From assembly GCA_023417775.1 (NCBI GenBank), contig JAEZEJ010000031.1:1-64000 (forward strand): a stretch of 64,000 nt of DNA. The letters run 5' to 3'. The notes under the pieces were generated by a model. The model ran no database searches. It was not told where the DNA came from and saw only the letters and a program-made list of their open reading frames with translations. This document shows positions 54,006 to 63,249 of the stretch, piece by piece (position 1 is the first letter of the stretch; every line of letters starts with the position of its first letter). A program made the translations under genes and the position numbers. The stretch is from Actinomycetes bacterium. GTDB taxonomy: Bacteria > Actinomycetota > Actinomycetes > Propionibacteriales > Nocardioidaceae.

Positions 54006-54785
54006 TTGATCGAGATCCTGAACCGCTCCCAGCTGGAGCGCGCGCATGTGACGGGACGCCTGGTGGGCGACATCCTGCACACCCTCAAGAAGCGATGCCG
54101 CCCTGGTACCAACCTCGTCGAGGTCGATCAGTGGGCGAAGGCGCTGATCCACGATGCTGGAGCCACGTCCTGTTACGTGGACTACGCACCCTCGTTCGGC
54201 CGAGGACCCTTCGGGCACTACATCTGCACGGCGGTCAATGACGCGGTGCTCCATGGAATGCCCCGCGACTATCGACTCGCGGACGGCGACCTGCTCACAC
54301 TCGATCTCGCGGTGGTCAAGAACGGCATCGCCGCCGACGCCGCGATCAGCTTCATCATCGGTCGTCGTCGCGACCCCGACGACCTCGCGATGATCGACGC
54401 GACGGAGCGAGCGCTCGCCGCGGCGATCAGCATCGCCGCCCCGGGTGTGCGTCTCGGCGATCTGTCGCACGCCATCGAACAGGTGCTCACCGGCGCCGGT
54501 TACTCGATCAACGGAGAGTTCGGCGGTCACGGGATCGGCTCGACCATGCATCAAGATCCGCATGTGGCGAATGCCGGACGGCCCGGCCGTGGCTACAAGC
54601 TCCGGTCCGGCCTGCTCCTTGCCCTCGAGCCGTGGGTGATGGCCGACACCGACAGGCTCATCGTCGACTCCGACGGATGGACGCTTCGCAGCGCGACGGG
54701 TGCCAGAACAGCGCACAGTGAGCACACGATCGCCATCACCGACGAGGGCGCCGACGTCCTGACCCTTCCTTCGCCGGAGGCCTGA
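54006..54785 (+). CDS. map: Type I methionine aminopeptidase (secondary, XRE-linked)
   Basis: A 259-residue pita-bread metalloprotease that removes initiator Met. All five metal ligands are present: D100, D111, H175, E208 and E239, with H83 for substrate. It lacks the zinc-finger extension of MAP-1b types. The start is TTG 54006; no earlier ATG/GTG is in frame. A dedicated divergent XRE regulator is unusual for a housekeeping map gene, and a main map is normally found by secY-adk, so this is presumably a second copy. Confidence 0.88.
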   Translation: MIEILNRSQLERAHVTGRLVGDILHTLKKRCRPGTNLVEVDQWAKALIHDAGATSCYVDYAPSFGRGPFGHYICTAVNDAVLHGMPRDYRLADGDLLTLDLAVVKNGIAADAAISFIIGRRRDPDDLAMIDATERALAAAISIAAPGVRLGDLSHAIEQVLTGAGYSINGEFGGHGIGSTMHQDPHVANAGRPGRGYKLRSGLLLALEPWVMADTDRLIVDSDGWTLRSATGARTAHSEHTIAITDEGADVLTLPSPEA

Positions 54786-54804
54786 CGGGATGCTTCGTCC
54801 CGGT

Positions 54805-55200
54805 TCAGGGGCCCTGTTCGATCAGCCTCTTGAGCGTGTCGAGATCCCGCTCCACCGCCGCCACATCACGGTCGAAGTCGTCATCGGAGAGGTCCAGCTG
54901 GCGGATCGTGAAGACGATCTCCGCGCCGTCCGGATGTCTGAGGATCCTGACGGGGTTGTTCACCACCTCGCCGGAGGGCAGCGCGACATCGTGGTCGATG
55001 ATTCCGAAGTCATTGTGCGGGACGAAGGTGACCTTCACCGTACCCATCGGCGAGTCCACGACAAGACCGTCCGGCTGGGTGACGACCGCGCTCTGCGCGA
55101 GGCCGGCGGCCCACTGGGGCAGATGGTCCGGATCGGCCGCGAACGCATAGACCGTCTCGGGTGCCGCCGCGATCACGCGACTCACATGTCTGCTTTCCAT
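54805..55200 (-). CDS. SRPBCC-family protein
   Basis: A 131-residue START/Bet v1-like (polyketide cyclase/dehydrase) protein with a ligand cavity. ESRHVSRVIAAAPETVYAFAADPDHLPQWA is typical of the N-terminus (described here, one strand-helix unit). No substrate can be named. CAGACT lies 6 nt before the ATG, close to the TANNNT pattern seen elsewhere. Confidence 0.75.
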   Translation of the reverse strand: MESRHVSRVIAAAPETVYAFAADPDHLPQWAAGLAQSAVVTQPDGLVVDSPMGTVKVTFVPHNDFGIIDHDVALPSGEVVNNPVRILRHPDGAEIVFTIRQLDLSDDDFDRDVAAVERDLDTLKRLIEQGP

Positions 55201-55335
55201 ACACCGAGTCTGGCGGCCCTCACCGACAGAACTCCCGAAGGCAGTGCCGGTTTCTGTGTCGACCTACGAGGCATCCTCGACATCCTGCGGTGAGCGTCGC
55301 GTGCTGAGCGACATTCTCGGACCCCAATACGCGCG

Positions 55336-55965
55336 TCATCGGAGCACGACCACCCGCCCCAGTAGCGCTCGCATCGGTGCGCGCCGATGCCCCGATCGAT
55401 TCCCCGCCTCACACCATGCGATCTGAGCGTCCAGGATGTCGATGGCCTGCGCCGTTGGCACCGGCCTGCTCCGCCAGGCCGGAATGCGCCCCTCAGCGGC
55501 GGACAGTCCCGCGCCAACGTGCGACTCCCGGCCCTGGCCCGTGACCAGGGCGACGAGCATCTGCCTCACCGCGGCCCACTGCTCGACCTTCGCGGGGGCC
55601 ATCAGCGTCTCATCGATCGCCAGGCGGGCGAGAGGGCGGCGACGTTGATCACCGATGAAGTTGACCCAGATGCCGGCCTTCTCCGGTCTGCGGAAGTCGA
55701 TGGCCGCGACTGCCGTGTAGGGCACGACTCGGCGTCGCGTGCGGATCAGCTGCTCGGCCGGAGAGATGGTGAGTCGCGGCAGAGCGGCTCTGGTCAGCAT
55801 GAACAGCGCGGCTGCACCCAGGCCGATAAGGGCCATCGCCCATGGCGACTCGCCGGACCCGAGCATCGCGATCACCGTCACCAGGGCGATGATTCCGATG
55901 CAGATCCAGAACCACCGTCCGAGGCCACGGTTGCAGCGCACCGTCGCGGGAAGTGGGGAGGGCAT
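55336..55965 (-). CDS. Hypothetical membrane protein with PH-like domain
   Basis: A 209-residue protein with two N-terminal transmembrane helices (WFWICIGIIALVTVIAML and MALIGLGAAALFML region) followed by a soluble part that begins LTISPAEQLIRTRRRVVPYTAVAAIDF, suggestive of a bacterial PH-like domain. The function is unknown. TATCCT (minus strand, 55973-55978) is 7 nt before the ATG. Confidence 0.6.
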   Translation of the reverse strand: MPSPLPATVRCNRGLGRWFWICIGIIALVTVIAMLGSGESPWAMALIGLGAAALFMLTRAALPRLTISPAEQLIRTRRRVVPYTAVAAIDFRRPEKAGIWVNFIGDQRRRPLARLAIDETLMAPAKVEQWAAVRQMLVALVTGQGRESHVGAGLSAAEGRIPAWRSRPVPTAQAIDILDAQIAWCEAGNRSGHRRAPMRALLGRVVVLR

Positions 55966-56035
55966 CAGATACAGGATAGAGATGAACCTTCTACTTGACC
56001 GGGAGTACCGGCCCCATCGTCTGAAGCGGGGTCCG

Positions 56036-56740
56036 TCAGGACACGAACTCGGGAACGGCTGCGGTCAGCTGGAATGCGATCGCCAGCAGCGCGATGACCG
56101 GCAGCGGCAGGATCCACGGCCAGGCAGCTCTCGGACGTCGCGAACGGCCAGACCGCCAGGTGGTCATCATCAACACCACCGCCAGGACACCGCAGCATAA
56201 AAGCACCGTCTGAGGTCCCGCAGTGGTGCGCCCGATCACCGAGAGCACCTGGGGATCGTAGGTATCGAAGCGGTCGGCGAATCGCTCAGAGCGCGGGCCG
56301 AGACCAGGATTCCAGCGTGGAGGAATCGAGGCCATCACGATCGACAGGACCCCGAGAACACCTGCCAGGCAGAATACGGCGATCGAAGCGCCCCGTCGAC
56401 GGCGTCGGGTGACGCCCGCGACGAGGAGAAGATAGGCCGTGCATGCCGTCACGACCTGCACCACCGTAAGAACCGCGAAGATCGTGAACGCCAGAGAGTT
56501 CCAGCTGAAAGGGCGCTGACCGACCCAACCGGCCTGTTGCGCTATGGACGAAGCGACCTCGACCAGCAGGGGCTTGTAGACGAACTCATTGAACGGGATG
56601 CCGATCACTGCAATGGCCGCTACGCTGCCGAAGATCCAGGCACACATCGTCGCCGGTTTGGGCTGCTGTAGGGGTGGCGCATTCCCGTGCCCAGACGGTC
56701 GGTGCGGAGGCGGCAACCGATAGGGGGGCTGAGTACTCAT
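56036..56740 (-). CDS. Hypothetical proline-rich membrane protein
   Basis: A 234-residue protein. It starts with a Pro/Gln-rich cytosolic tail (about 1-30) and has four transmembrane helices, including IFGSVAAIAVIGIPFNEFVY and VFCLAGVLGVLSIVMASI. I recognise no family. It lies just left of tRNA-Ala at the edge of the inserted segment. Confidence 0.6.
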   Translation of the reverse strand: MSTQPPYRLPPPHRPSGHGNAPPLQQPKPATMCAWIFGSVAAIAVIGIPFNEFVYKPLLVEVASSIAQQAGWVGQRPFSWNSLAFTIFAVLTVVQVVTACTAYLLLVAGVTRRRRRGASIAVFCLAGVLGVLSIVMASIPPRWNPGLGPRSERFADRFDTYDPQVLSVIGRTTAGPQTVLLCCGVLAVVLMMTTWRSGRSRRPRAAWPWILPLPVIALLAIAFQLTAAVPEFVS

Positions 56741-56875
56741 TGCTCAACAACCGTACTGGAGGGCTCACCCGAGGACGTTGGATGCTCCTGGCTCGCTTGC
56801 GCTCGTCAACAGTTCGCCCATGATCGCGCCGGCACCTCGAGCACGCGGTGCGAAGTTCGAACACTCAACTTCGGG

Positions 56876-56948
56876 TGGAGCTGAGGGGACTCGAACCCCT
56901 AACCCCCTGCTTGCAAAGCAGGTGCGCTACCAATTGCGCCACAGCCCC
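56876..56948 (-). tRNA. tRNA-Ala (TGC)
   Basis: A 73-nt cloverleaf on the minus strand. GGGGCTG pairs with CAGCTCC in the acceptor stem, the anticodon loop TTTGCAA carries TGC, and the T-arm reads GGTTCGAGTCC. CCA is not encoded. It belongs to the conserved gyrA-ileT-alaT order. Confidence 0.95.
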
Positions 56949-56959
56949 GAGCGGGTGGA

Positions 56960-57067
56960 TCAGACCGGATCGCTGGCCTGAGCCCACGGGTCCTGTGCAG
57001 CCGAACGCCGCTTCCAGAACACGAAAGCACCCGCGGCCACAGCGATGAGAACAATGATCTTCTTCAT
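56960..57067 (-). CDS. DLW-39-family small protein
   Basis: A 35-residue protein between the two tRNA genes. It has one hydrophobic helix (IIVLIAVAAGAFVFW) followed by KRRSAAQDPWAQASDPV. Position, size and the SDPV end match DLW-39; the DLW motif itself reads DPW. GGGAGG lies 6 nt before the ATG. The function is unknown. Confidence 0.85.
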   Translation of the reverse strand: MKKIIVLIAVAAGAFVFWKRRSAAQDPWAQASDPV

Positions 57068-57086
57068 GGTGACCTCCCGGGTGCGG

Positions 57087-57161
57087 TGGGCCTAGCTGGA
57101 CTTGAACCAGCGACCTCTTCCTTATCAGGGAAGCGCTCTAACCAAGCTGAGCTATAGGCCC
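57087..57161 (-). tRNA. tRNA-Ile (GAT)
   Basis: A 75-nt cloverleaf on the minus strand. GGGCCTA pairs with TAGGCCC in the acceptor stem, the anticodon loop CTGATAA carries GAT, and the T-arm reads GGTTCAAGTCC. CCA is not encoded. It is downstream of gyrA and the DUF3566 gene as in many actinobacteria. Confidence 0.95.
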
Positions 57162-57216
57162 GCAACAGCGTTGAACTCTACCCTACGGCCGCAGTGAGCG
57201 CGGCGGTGGGGTGGGT

Positions 57217-58338
57217 TCAGCGCTGATCCTCCAGGAAGGTCACCTTCAGACCCCCCAGAATCGACGCCGACAGGTTGTACAGATGGGCTCCGATGGTGGC
57301 CAGCGCCGTCATGAACACCACATTGAGCGCCGAGAGCACCAAGGTCAGACCGACGAGACGGCCGAAGCCGAAGTAGTCGGTGACATCGAAGGAACCAGCG
57401 TCATCGCTGAGGATATTGGTGACGCTGTCATTCAACGCTCCCCACACCCCGGTGACCTGCAGGACGACCCAGAAGACCGCCATCGCCACGACGGCCACGA
57501 TCATCAACGCCACCGAGACCACGAAGGCCAGTCGGGTCACCGACCACGGCTCGATGTACCGCAGCCTCAGCAACGCGCGACCTGGCTCGGGAGCCGTCGC
57601 CGTGGCGGCAGGCTGCACCGCAGTCGCCTCGGTCGCGGCAGGAACGGGCTTCTTCTCGGGCTTCGGCTCCTGCTTCTGCTCCGGTTCCTGCTCCGCCGAC
57701 TTCGCGGACCGCTTCTTGGCGATCTTCTCCTTGAGCGAGACCTTCTTCTCGGGCTTCTCGGAGGTCTCCGTCTTTTCGACGGTCTTCGGCTCGGGAGCAT
57801 CATCCTTGACCGCGGGGATGACCGAGGTCGCATCCGGGCTCGCGGTGGTCGTGCGCGTGTACTCGTCCTTGCTCAGACCGCTCAACGGCTTGCGAGGGCC
57901 ACCCGTCGGCGCTCCACCGCCGGTCGGCCGGCTCAACGGCTGACGAGCCGACACACTGGGCTTCTCGCCGCCGCCGGGCTTCTTGCTGGTGTCCGGCTTG
58001 CCCGTCTCTGGCTTCTTCGCCGGCGTGGACGTCACCCCAGGCTTCTTGGCCACCGCGGGCGCATCGGATGTCGTGGCCGCATCGGGCTTGGCGGGCGCGG
58101 GCTTCTTCGCCGCAGCATCCGAGCCCTCCCGGCCACCCTTCGCAGTCGTGTCGGCGGCGGCCGGCGGCTTGCCCGGCGATCCTCCGTCACGCGAGGGCGT
58201 GTCGGCCCCGGGCTTCGACGGCTTCCTGGTCTCGGCCTCGGGCTTCTTCGGTGCGTTCTGATCCGCTTCGACCCGTGGCATCTGCTGGGTCGGCGAGTCG
58301 CCCTTGCCCTGGCCGTCTCCCGGCGACTTCTCAGTCAC
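57217..58338 (-). CDS. DUF3566 membrane protein with long disordered N-terminus
   Basis: A 373-residue protein. The first about 255 residues are a low-complexity Lys/Pro/Ala/Glu region, and the last about 115 form the DUF3566 domain with two transmembrane helices (LAFVVSVALMIVAVVAMAVFW and LVGLTLVLSALNVVFMTALA). The domain is conserved directly downstream of gyrA; a role in septal growth or DNA-membrane linkage is proposed for relatives but not proven. It starts with GTG, overlapping the gyrA end by 8 bp. Confidence 0.88.
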   Translation of the reverse strand: MTEKSPGDGQGKGDSPTQQMPRVEADQNAPKKPEAETRKPSKPGADTPSRDGGSPGKPPAAADTTAKGGREGSDAAAKKPAPAKPDAATTSDAPAVAKKPGVTSTPAKKPETGKPDTSKKPGGGEKPSVSARQPLSRPTGGGAPTGGPRKPLSGLSKDEYTRTTTASPDATSVIPAVKDDAPEPKTVEKTETSEKPEKKVSLKEKIAKKRSAKSAEQEPEQKQEPKPEKKPVPAATEATAVQPAATATAPEPGRALLRLRYIEPWSVTRLAFVVSVALMIVAVVAMAVFWVVLQVTGVWGALNDSVTNILSDDAGSFDVTDYFGFGRLVGLTLVLSALNVVFMTALATIGAHLYNLSASILGGLKVTFLEDQR

Positions 58339-60886
58339 TGCTCTGCCCCTCGTCGCTCGTCGTGCCTGACTCGTCGGTCGCCGCGTCGTCCTCGGTCGCT
58401 ACCGGCTCGGTGTTGCGTGCGATCGTCACCACCCGGTCGTCCCCCTTGAACTTGACGAAGCTGACTCCCATCGTGCCACGCCCCTTGGCGGGAACGCCGG
58501 AGACGAGGCTGCGAGTGATCTGACCCGATGCGGTCACGCTGATGACATCGTCGCTGTCGCGCAGCACCAGACCACCGACCAGTTCCCCGCGATTCTCGGT
58601 GATCTGCATGGCGCGGATGCCCAGCCCGCCGCGTCCCTGGACCCGGTACTGGTCGATCGGCGTCTTCTTGGCGTAGCCGCCGTCGGTGACCGTGAAGACA
58701 TACAGCTGGTCCGACTCCTCATCGGCACCGGGCTTGATGACCGTCATCGACAGCAACTCGTCGCCATCGCGGAACTTCATGCCCGTCACCCCCGATGTGG
58801 CACGACCCATGGGACGCAACTGCTCGTCATCGGCATGGAAACGGATCGACTGCGCCTTGCGGCTGATGAGCAGGATGTCGTCCTCGGCGGAGACCAGCTC
58901 GGCGCCGATCAGCTCATCATCCTCGTCACGGAAGTTGATCGCGATGACACCAGCCTGACGCGGGCTGTTGTAGTCGGCGAGCCGGGTCTTCTTGACCAGA
59001 CCCTTCTTGGTGCCGAGCACCAGATAGGGCATCGACTCGTAGTCGCGGATCGCGAGCACCCGGGCGATCTCCTCACCCGGCTGGAAGCTCAGCAGTCCGG
59101 CCACATGGCCGCCGCGCGCGTCGCGGCCGCCCTCGGGCAGGTGGTACGCCTTCGCCCGGTAGACCCGTCCGGCCGTGGTGAAGAACAGGATCCAGTGGTG
59201 GCTCGTGGTGGCGAAGACGTGCTGCACCGAGTCCTCACCGCGCAGCGAGGCCCCTCGAACGCCCTTGCCGCCACGCCCCTGCACCCGGTAGAGGTCGGTC
59301 TTGGTGCGCTTGGCATAACCGCCGCGGGTGATCGTGACGACGACCTCCTCGTCGGGGATCAGGTCCTCATCGGACAGATCGCCGTCGGCCGGGATGATCT
59401 GGGTACGGCGGTCGTCGCCGTACTTGTCGACGATCTCGGCGAGCTCGTCGCTGACGATCTGCCGCTGACGCTCCTCGCTGGCCAGGATCGCCTTCAGCTC
59501 GGCGATCTCCGCCTCGATCTTGGCCAGATCGTCGATGATCTTCTGCCGCTCGAGGGCCGCCAGCCGGCGCAGCTGCATGTCCAGGATCGCGCCGGCCTGG
59601 ATGTCGTCGATGTCCAGCAGCGACTTGAGTCCCTCGCGGGCCTCGTCGACCGTGGGGCTCCGGCGGATGAGGGCGATGACCTCGTCGAGATGATCCAGGG
59701 CCTTGGCCAGTCCACGCAGCACGTGTGCACGCTTCTCGGCCTCACGCAGGCGGTAGCGGGTACGCCGCTGGATGACGTCGATCTGGTGATTGATCCAGTT
59801 GACGATGAAGCCGTCGAGGGTCAGCGTACGCGGCACGTCGTCGACGAGGGCCAGCATGTTGGCGCTGAAATTGCTCTGCAGCTCGGTGTGCTTGTAGAGA
59901 TTGTTGAGCACCACGCGGGCCACGGCATCGCGGCGCACCTCGATGACGATGCGGCGACCGACGCGCGAGCTGGACTCATCGCGCAGGTCGGCGATGCCCT
60001 GCAGCCGGCCCGAGTTCACCAGCTCGGCGATCTTGCGCATCAGCGCATCGGGGTTGACCTGATAGGGCAGCTCGGTGACGACGAGCTGCATCTTGCCCTT
60101 GGTGTCCTCCTCGATGCTCACCACGGCGCGCATCGCGACCGAACCGCGACCCGTGCGGTACATGTCCTCGATGCCCTTGGTGCCCACGATGAGTCCGTGC
60201 GTGGGGAAGTCCGGGCCCTTGATGCGCTCCATGAGCGCCTCGAGCAGCTCCGCCGCCGAGGCACCGGGGTGCTTGAGCGCCCACTGCACGCCCTCGGCCA
60301 CCTCGCGCAGATTGTGCGGCGGGATATTGGTGGCCATGCCGACCGCGATGCCGGCCGAGCCGTTGACCAACAGATTCGGGATGCGCGAGGGCAGGACGGT
60401 GGGTTCCTGCGAGCGGCCGTCGTAGTTGGCCTTGAAGTCGACCGTCTCCTGGTCGATATCGCGCACCATCTCCATCGCGATGGGAGCGAGCTTGCACTCC
60501 GTGTACCGCATCGCGGCGGCCGGGTCGTCGCCCGGAGAGCCGAAGTTGCCCTGTCCGGAGACCATCGGCGCGCGCATGACCCACTGCTGGGCGAGGCGCA
60601 CGAGGGTGTCGTAGATCGCGGTATCGCCGTGCGGGTGGTACTGACCCATGACGTCACCGACGATGCGGCTGCACTTGGAGAATCCGCGGTCCGGGCGGTA
60701 CCCGCCGTCGAACATCGCGTAGAGGACCCGCCGGTGGACCGGCTTGAGACCATCACGCACATCGGGCAGCGCACGCGACACGATCACGCTCATCGCGTAG
60801 TCGATATACGAACGCTGCATCTCATCGTGCAGCTCGACCGGCTCGATGCGGTCGGAGGGAGTCTCGCCGGTCGGCGTCTCAGTCAT
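58331..60886 (-). CDS. gyrA: DNA gyrase subunit A
   Basis: The 851-residue breakage-reunion subunit. The catalytic Tyr is Y128 in AMRYTE. The quinolone-determining region reads GDVMGQYHPHGDTAIYD with Thr at the E. coli Ser83 position (T89) and Asp at 87 (D93). C-terminal beta-pinwheel repeats carry the GyrA box (QGRGGKGVRG). It follows gyrB by 110 bp. Confidence 0.97.
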   Translation of the reverse strand: MTETPTGETPSDRIEPVELHDEMQRSYIDYAMSVIVSRALPDVRDGLKPVHRRVLYAMFDGGYRPDRGFSKCSRIVGDVMGQYHPHGDTAIYDTLVRLAQQWVMRAPMVSGQGNFGSPGDDPAAAMRYTECKLAPIAMEMVRDIDQETVDFKANYDGRSQEPTVLPSRIPNLLVNGSAGIAVGMATNIPPHNLREVAEGVQWALKHPGASAAELLEALMERIKGPDFPTHGLIVGTKGIEDMYRTGRGSVAMRAVVSIEEDTKGKMQLVVTELPYQVNPDALMRKIAELVNSGRLQGIADLRDESSSRVGRRIVIEVRRDAVARVVLNNLYKHTELQSNFSANMLALVDDVPRTLTLDGFIVNWINHQIDVIQRRTRYRLREAEKRAHVLRGLAKALDHLDEVIALIRRSPTVDEAREGLKSLLDIDDIQAGAILDMQLRRLAALERQKIIDDLAKIEAEIAELKAILASEERQRQIVSDELAEIVDKYGDDRRTQIIPADGDLSDEDLIPDEEVVVTITRGGYAKRTKTDLYRVQGRGGKGVRGASLRGEDSVQHVFATTSHHWILFFTTAGRVYRAKAYHLPEGGRDARGGHVAGLLSFQPGEEIARVLAIRDYESMPYLVLGTKKGLVKKTRLADYNSPRQAGVIAINFRDEDDELIGAELVSAEDDILLISRKAQSIRFHADDEQLRPMGRATSGVTGMKFRDGDELLSMTVIKPGADEESDQLYVFTVTDGGYAKKTPIDQYRVQGRGGLGIRAMQITENRGELVGGLVLRDSDDVISVTASGQITRSLVSGVPAKGRGTMGVSFVKFKGDDRVVTIARNTEPVATEDDAATDESGTTSDEGQSSD

Positions 60887-60996
60887 GGATCAGGTACCTC
60901 GTTCGAGAAGGTGCTGGAGCTGAATGGTCATGGATCGGAGAGCGAGGAACGAACCGTGGATCGACGGACGTTCGCTGCTCGATCACCGAGGAACGG

Positions 60997-63021
60997 CTAG
61001 ATGTCGAGGAAGCGGACGTCTTTGGCATTGCGCTGGATGAAGGAGCGACGCTGGTCGACGTCCTCGCCCATCAGCACGGTGAAGATCTCGTCGGCCACCG
61101 CGGCATCCGCGAGGGTCACCTGACGCAGCAAACGCCGCTCGGGATCCATCGTGGTCTCCCACAGCTCCGAGTCGTTCATCTCACCGAGACCCTTGTAGCG
61201 CTGCACCGGCGCCTCCTTGGGCAGCCGATGACCGGCCTCGTCGCCCGCCGCGAGCAGCGCATCGCGCTCGCGATCGGAGTAGGCCAGCTCGTGCGGCGCA
61301 TTGGTCCACTTGATCTTGTAGAGCGGAGGCTGCGCGAGGTAGACGTGCCCGGCGTCGATGAGCGGCTTCATGAAGCGGAACAGCAGGGTCAGCAGCAGCG
61401 TGGTGATGTGCTGACCGTCGACATCGGCATCGGCCATCAGGACGATCTTGTTGTAGCGCAGCTTGGCGATGTCGAAATCGTCGTGGACCCCGGTGCCGAG
61501 GGCGCTGATGATGGCCTGCACCTCGGCGTTCTGCAGGATCTTGTCGATGCGTGCCTTCTCAACATTGAGGATCTTGCCGCGCAACGGGAGGATCGCCTGG
61601 GTACGCGGGTCGCGGCCGCCCTTGGCCGAGCCGCCGGCCGAGTTGCCCTCGACGACGAAGACCTCGCACTCCTCGGGATTGCGACTCGAGCAATCGGCCA
61701 GCTTGCCGGGGAGACCGCCGCTGCCGAGGAAGCCCTTGCGGTTGCGCGCCAGATCGCGGGCCTTGCGGGCCGCGAGACGGGCTGACGCGGCATCCATCGA
61801 CTTGCGCACGATGGTCTTGCCCTCATTGGGGTGTGCCTCGAGCCAGGCGCCAAGCTCATCGTTGAGCATCTGCTGCACGAAGGTCTTGGCCTCGGTATTG
61901 CCCAGCTTAGTCTTGGTCTGACCCTCGAACTGCGGCTCGGTGAGCTTGACCGAGATGATCGCGGTCAACCCCTCGCGGATGTCATCTCCGGTGAGCCGGT
62001 CTTCCTTCTTCTTGACGAGGTTGTTGTTCTCGGCGAAGCGGTTGACCGTCGTGGTGATCGCGGCGCGGAAGCCCTCTTCATGGGTTCCGCCCTCGTGGGT
62101 GTTGATCGTATTGGCGAAGGTGTGGACCGACTCGCTGAAGCTGGCATTCCACTGCATCGCCAGTTCGAGGGAGAGGCCGCTGGACTCGTCCTCGCGCTCG
62201 ATGCTGATGACATCGGGGTGGATGGGCTGGCGGTTGCCGGTGTTGATGTGCTTGACGTAGTCGACCAGACCGCCGTCGTAGTGGAAGGTGACCTCGCGCT
62301 CGATCTCGTCGACCGTGCCCTCGGTGGCCTCGGGATTGCCGTCTCCGGGCAGCTCGCGCTCATCGCGCAGGGTGATGGTCAGGCCCTTGTTCAGGAAGGC
62401 CATCTCCCGGAAGCGCGTCTTGAGCGTCTCGAAGTCGTAGGTGGTCGTCTCGAAGATCTCGTCCGAGGCGTAGAAGGTATTGGTGGTGCCGGTCTCGTCG
62501 GTGGACTCGTGACGCTCCAGCGGCGCATCGGGCTCGCCATAGGTGAAGGACTGCGTCCACCGGTAGCCGTCGCGCTTGACGTCGATGAACAGGCGGGTGC
62601 TCAGCGCGTTGACGACCGAGACGCCGACACCGTGCAGACCGCCGGAGACCTTGTAGCCGCCGCCGCCGAACTTGCCTCCGGCGTGCAGCGAGGTGAGCAC
62701 CAAGGTGACCGCGGGGATCTGCTCGGTGGGGTGCACGTCGACTGGGATGCCGCGGCCGTCGTCGACGACCCGGACGCCGCCGTCGGACTGGAGCACGACG
62801 ACGATCTCGCTGGCGTAGCCGGCCAGGGCCTCGTCGACCGAGTTGTCGACGACTTCGTAGACGAGGTGGTGGAGTCCGCGTTCACCCGTCGAGCCGATGT
62901 ACATGCCAGGACGTTTGCGGACGGCTTCGAGGCCTTCCAGGACCTGGATGTTGCTGGCATCGTACGACTGCGGCTGACCATCGGCGGGAAGGTCGCTGTT
63001 GCTCTCAGGCGCTGGAGTCAC
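60997..63021 (-). CDS. gyrB: DNA gyrase subunit B
   Basis: The 674-residue ATPase subunit. The GHKL ATP site shows EVVDNSVDEALAG and DDGRGIPVD; the TOPRIM domain has FVVEGNSAGGSAKGGRD and DADVDGQHI, and the C-terminus ends with RNAKDVRFLDI. The start is GTG 63021. TATACT (minus strand, 63028-63033) lies 6 nt upstream with no ribosome site, a strong leaderless -10. recF and dciA, its usual upstream neighbours, are absent from this window. Confidence 0.97.
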   Translation of the reverse strand: MTPAPESNSDLPADGQPQSYDASNIQVLEGLEAVRKRPGMYIGSTGERGLHHLVYEVVDNSVDEALAGYASEIVVVLQSDGGVRVVDDGRGIPVDVHPTEQIPAVTLVLTSLHAGGKFGGGGYKVSGGLHGVGVSVVNALSTRLFIDVKRDGYRWTQSFTYGEPDAPLERHESTDETGTTNTFYASDEIFETTTYDFETLKTRFREMAFLNKGLTITLRDERELPGDGNPEATEGTVDEIEREVTFHYDGGLVDYVKHINTGNRQPIHPDVISIEREDESSGLSLELAMQWNASFSESVHTFANTINTHEGGTHEEGFRAAITTTVNRFAENNNLVKKKEDRLTGDDIREGLTAIISVKLTEPQFEGQTKTKLGNTEAKTFVQQMLNDELGAWLEAHPNEGKTIVRKSMDAASARLAARKARDLARNRKGFLGSGGLPGKLADCSSRNPEECEVFVVEGNSAGGSAKGGRDPRTQAILPLRGKILNVEKARIDKILQNAEVQAIISALGTGVHDDFDIAKLRYNKIVLMADADVDGQHITTLLLTLLFRFMKPLIDAGHVYLAQPPLYKIKWTNAPHELAYSDRERDALLAAGDEAGHRLPKEAPVQRYKGLGEMNDSELWETTMDPERRLLRQVTLADAAVADEIFTVLMGEDVDQRRSFIQRNAKDVRFLDI

Positions 63022-63027
63022 TCGATC

Positions 63028-63033
63028 AGTATA
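63028..63033 (-). promoter_or_regulatory. gyrB -10 element (leaderless)
   Basis: TATACT on the minus strand, 6 nt from the GTG start codon, the best TATAAT match among the leaderless-type starts in this window. Transcription should begin at or next to the start codon. The other 200 bases of the gap up to 63249 show no ORF. Confidence 0.7.
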
Positions 63034-63249
63034 CGGGCAACCTCGTGGCTCTCAGCGCACGCGCGTCGAAAATGTGGATGGCGTGCCCTCCCCACAGTGC
63101 GGTTGTGCGCGACGAGAAGGCCCGTAGAACGCGCTATCGCCCCCTCCTCCAACCACCACCATGGCTGAGGGGGCTGCGGAGCGCCCTGCGCGCGGATGGC
63201 GCGCTCGTGGCTGCGCCGGCCGATTCACCGCATGGGGCACAGTGGAGAC

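Noticed and set aside
58835..61000. A 721-codon open frame antisense to gyrA.
   Set aside because: Its composition is Asp/Leu/Val/Gly-rich with no recognisable domain; it mirrors gyrA codon bias and has no ribosome site.
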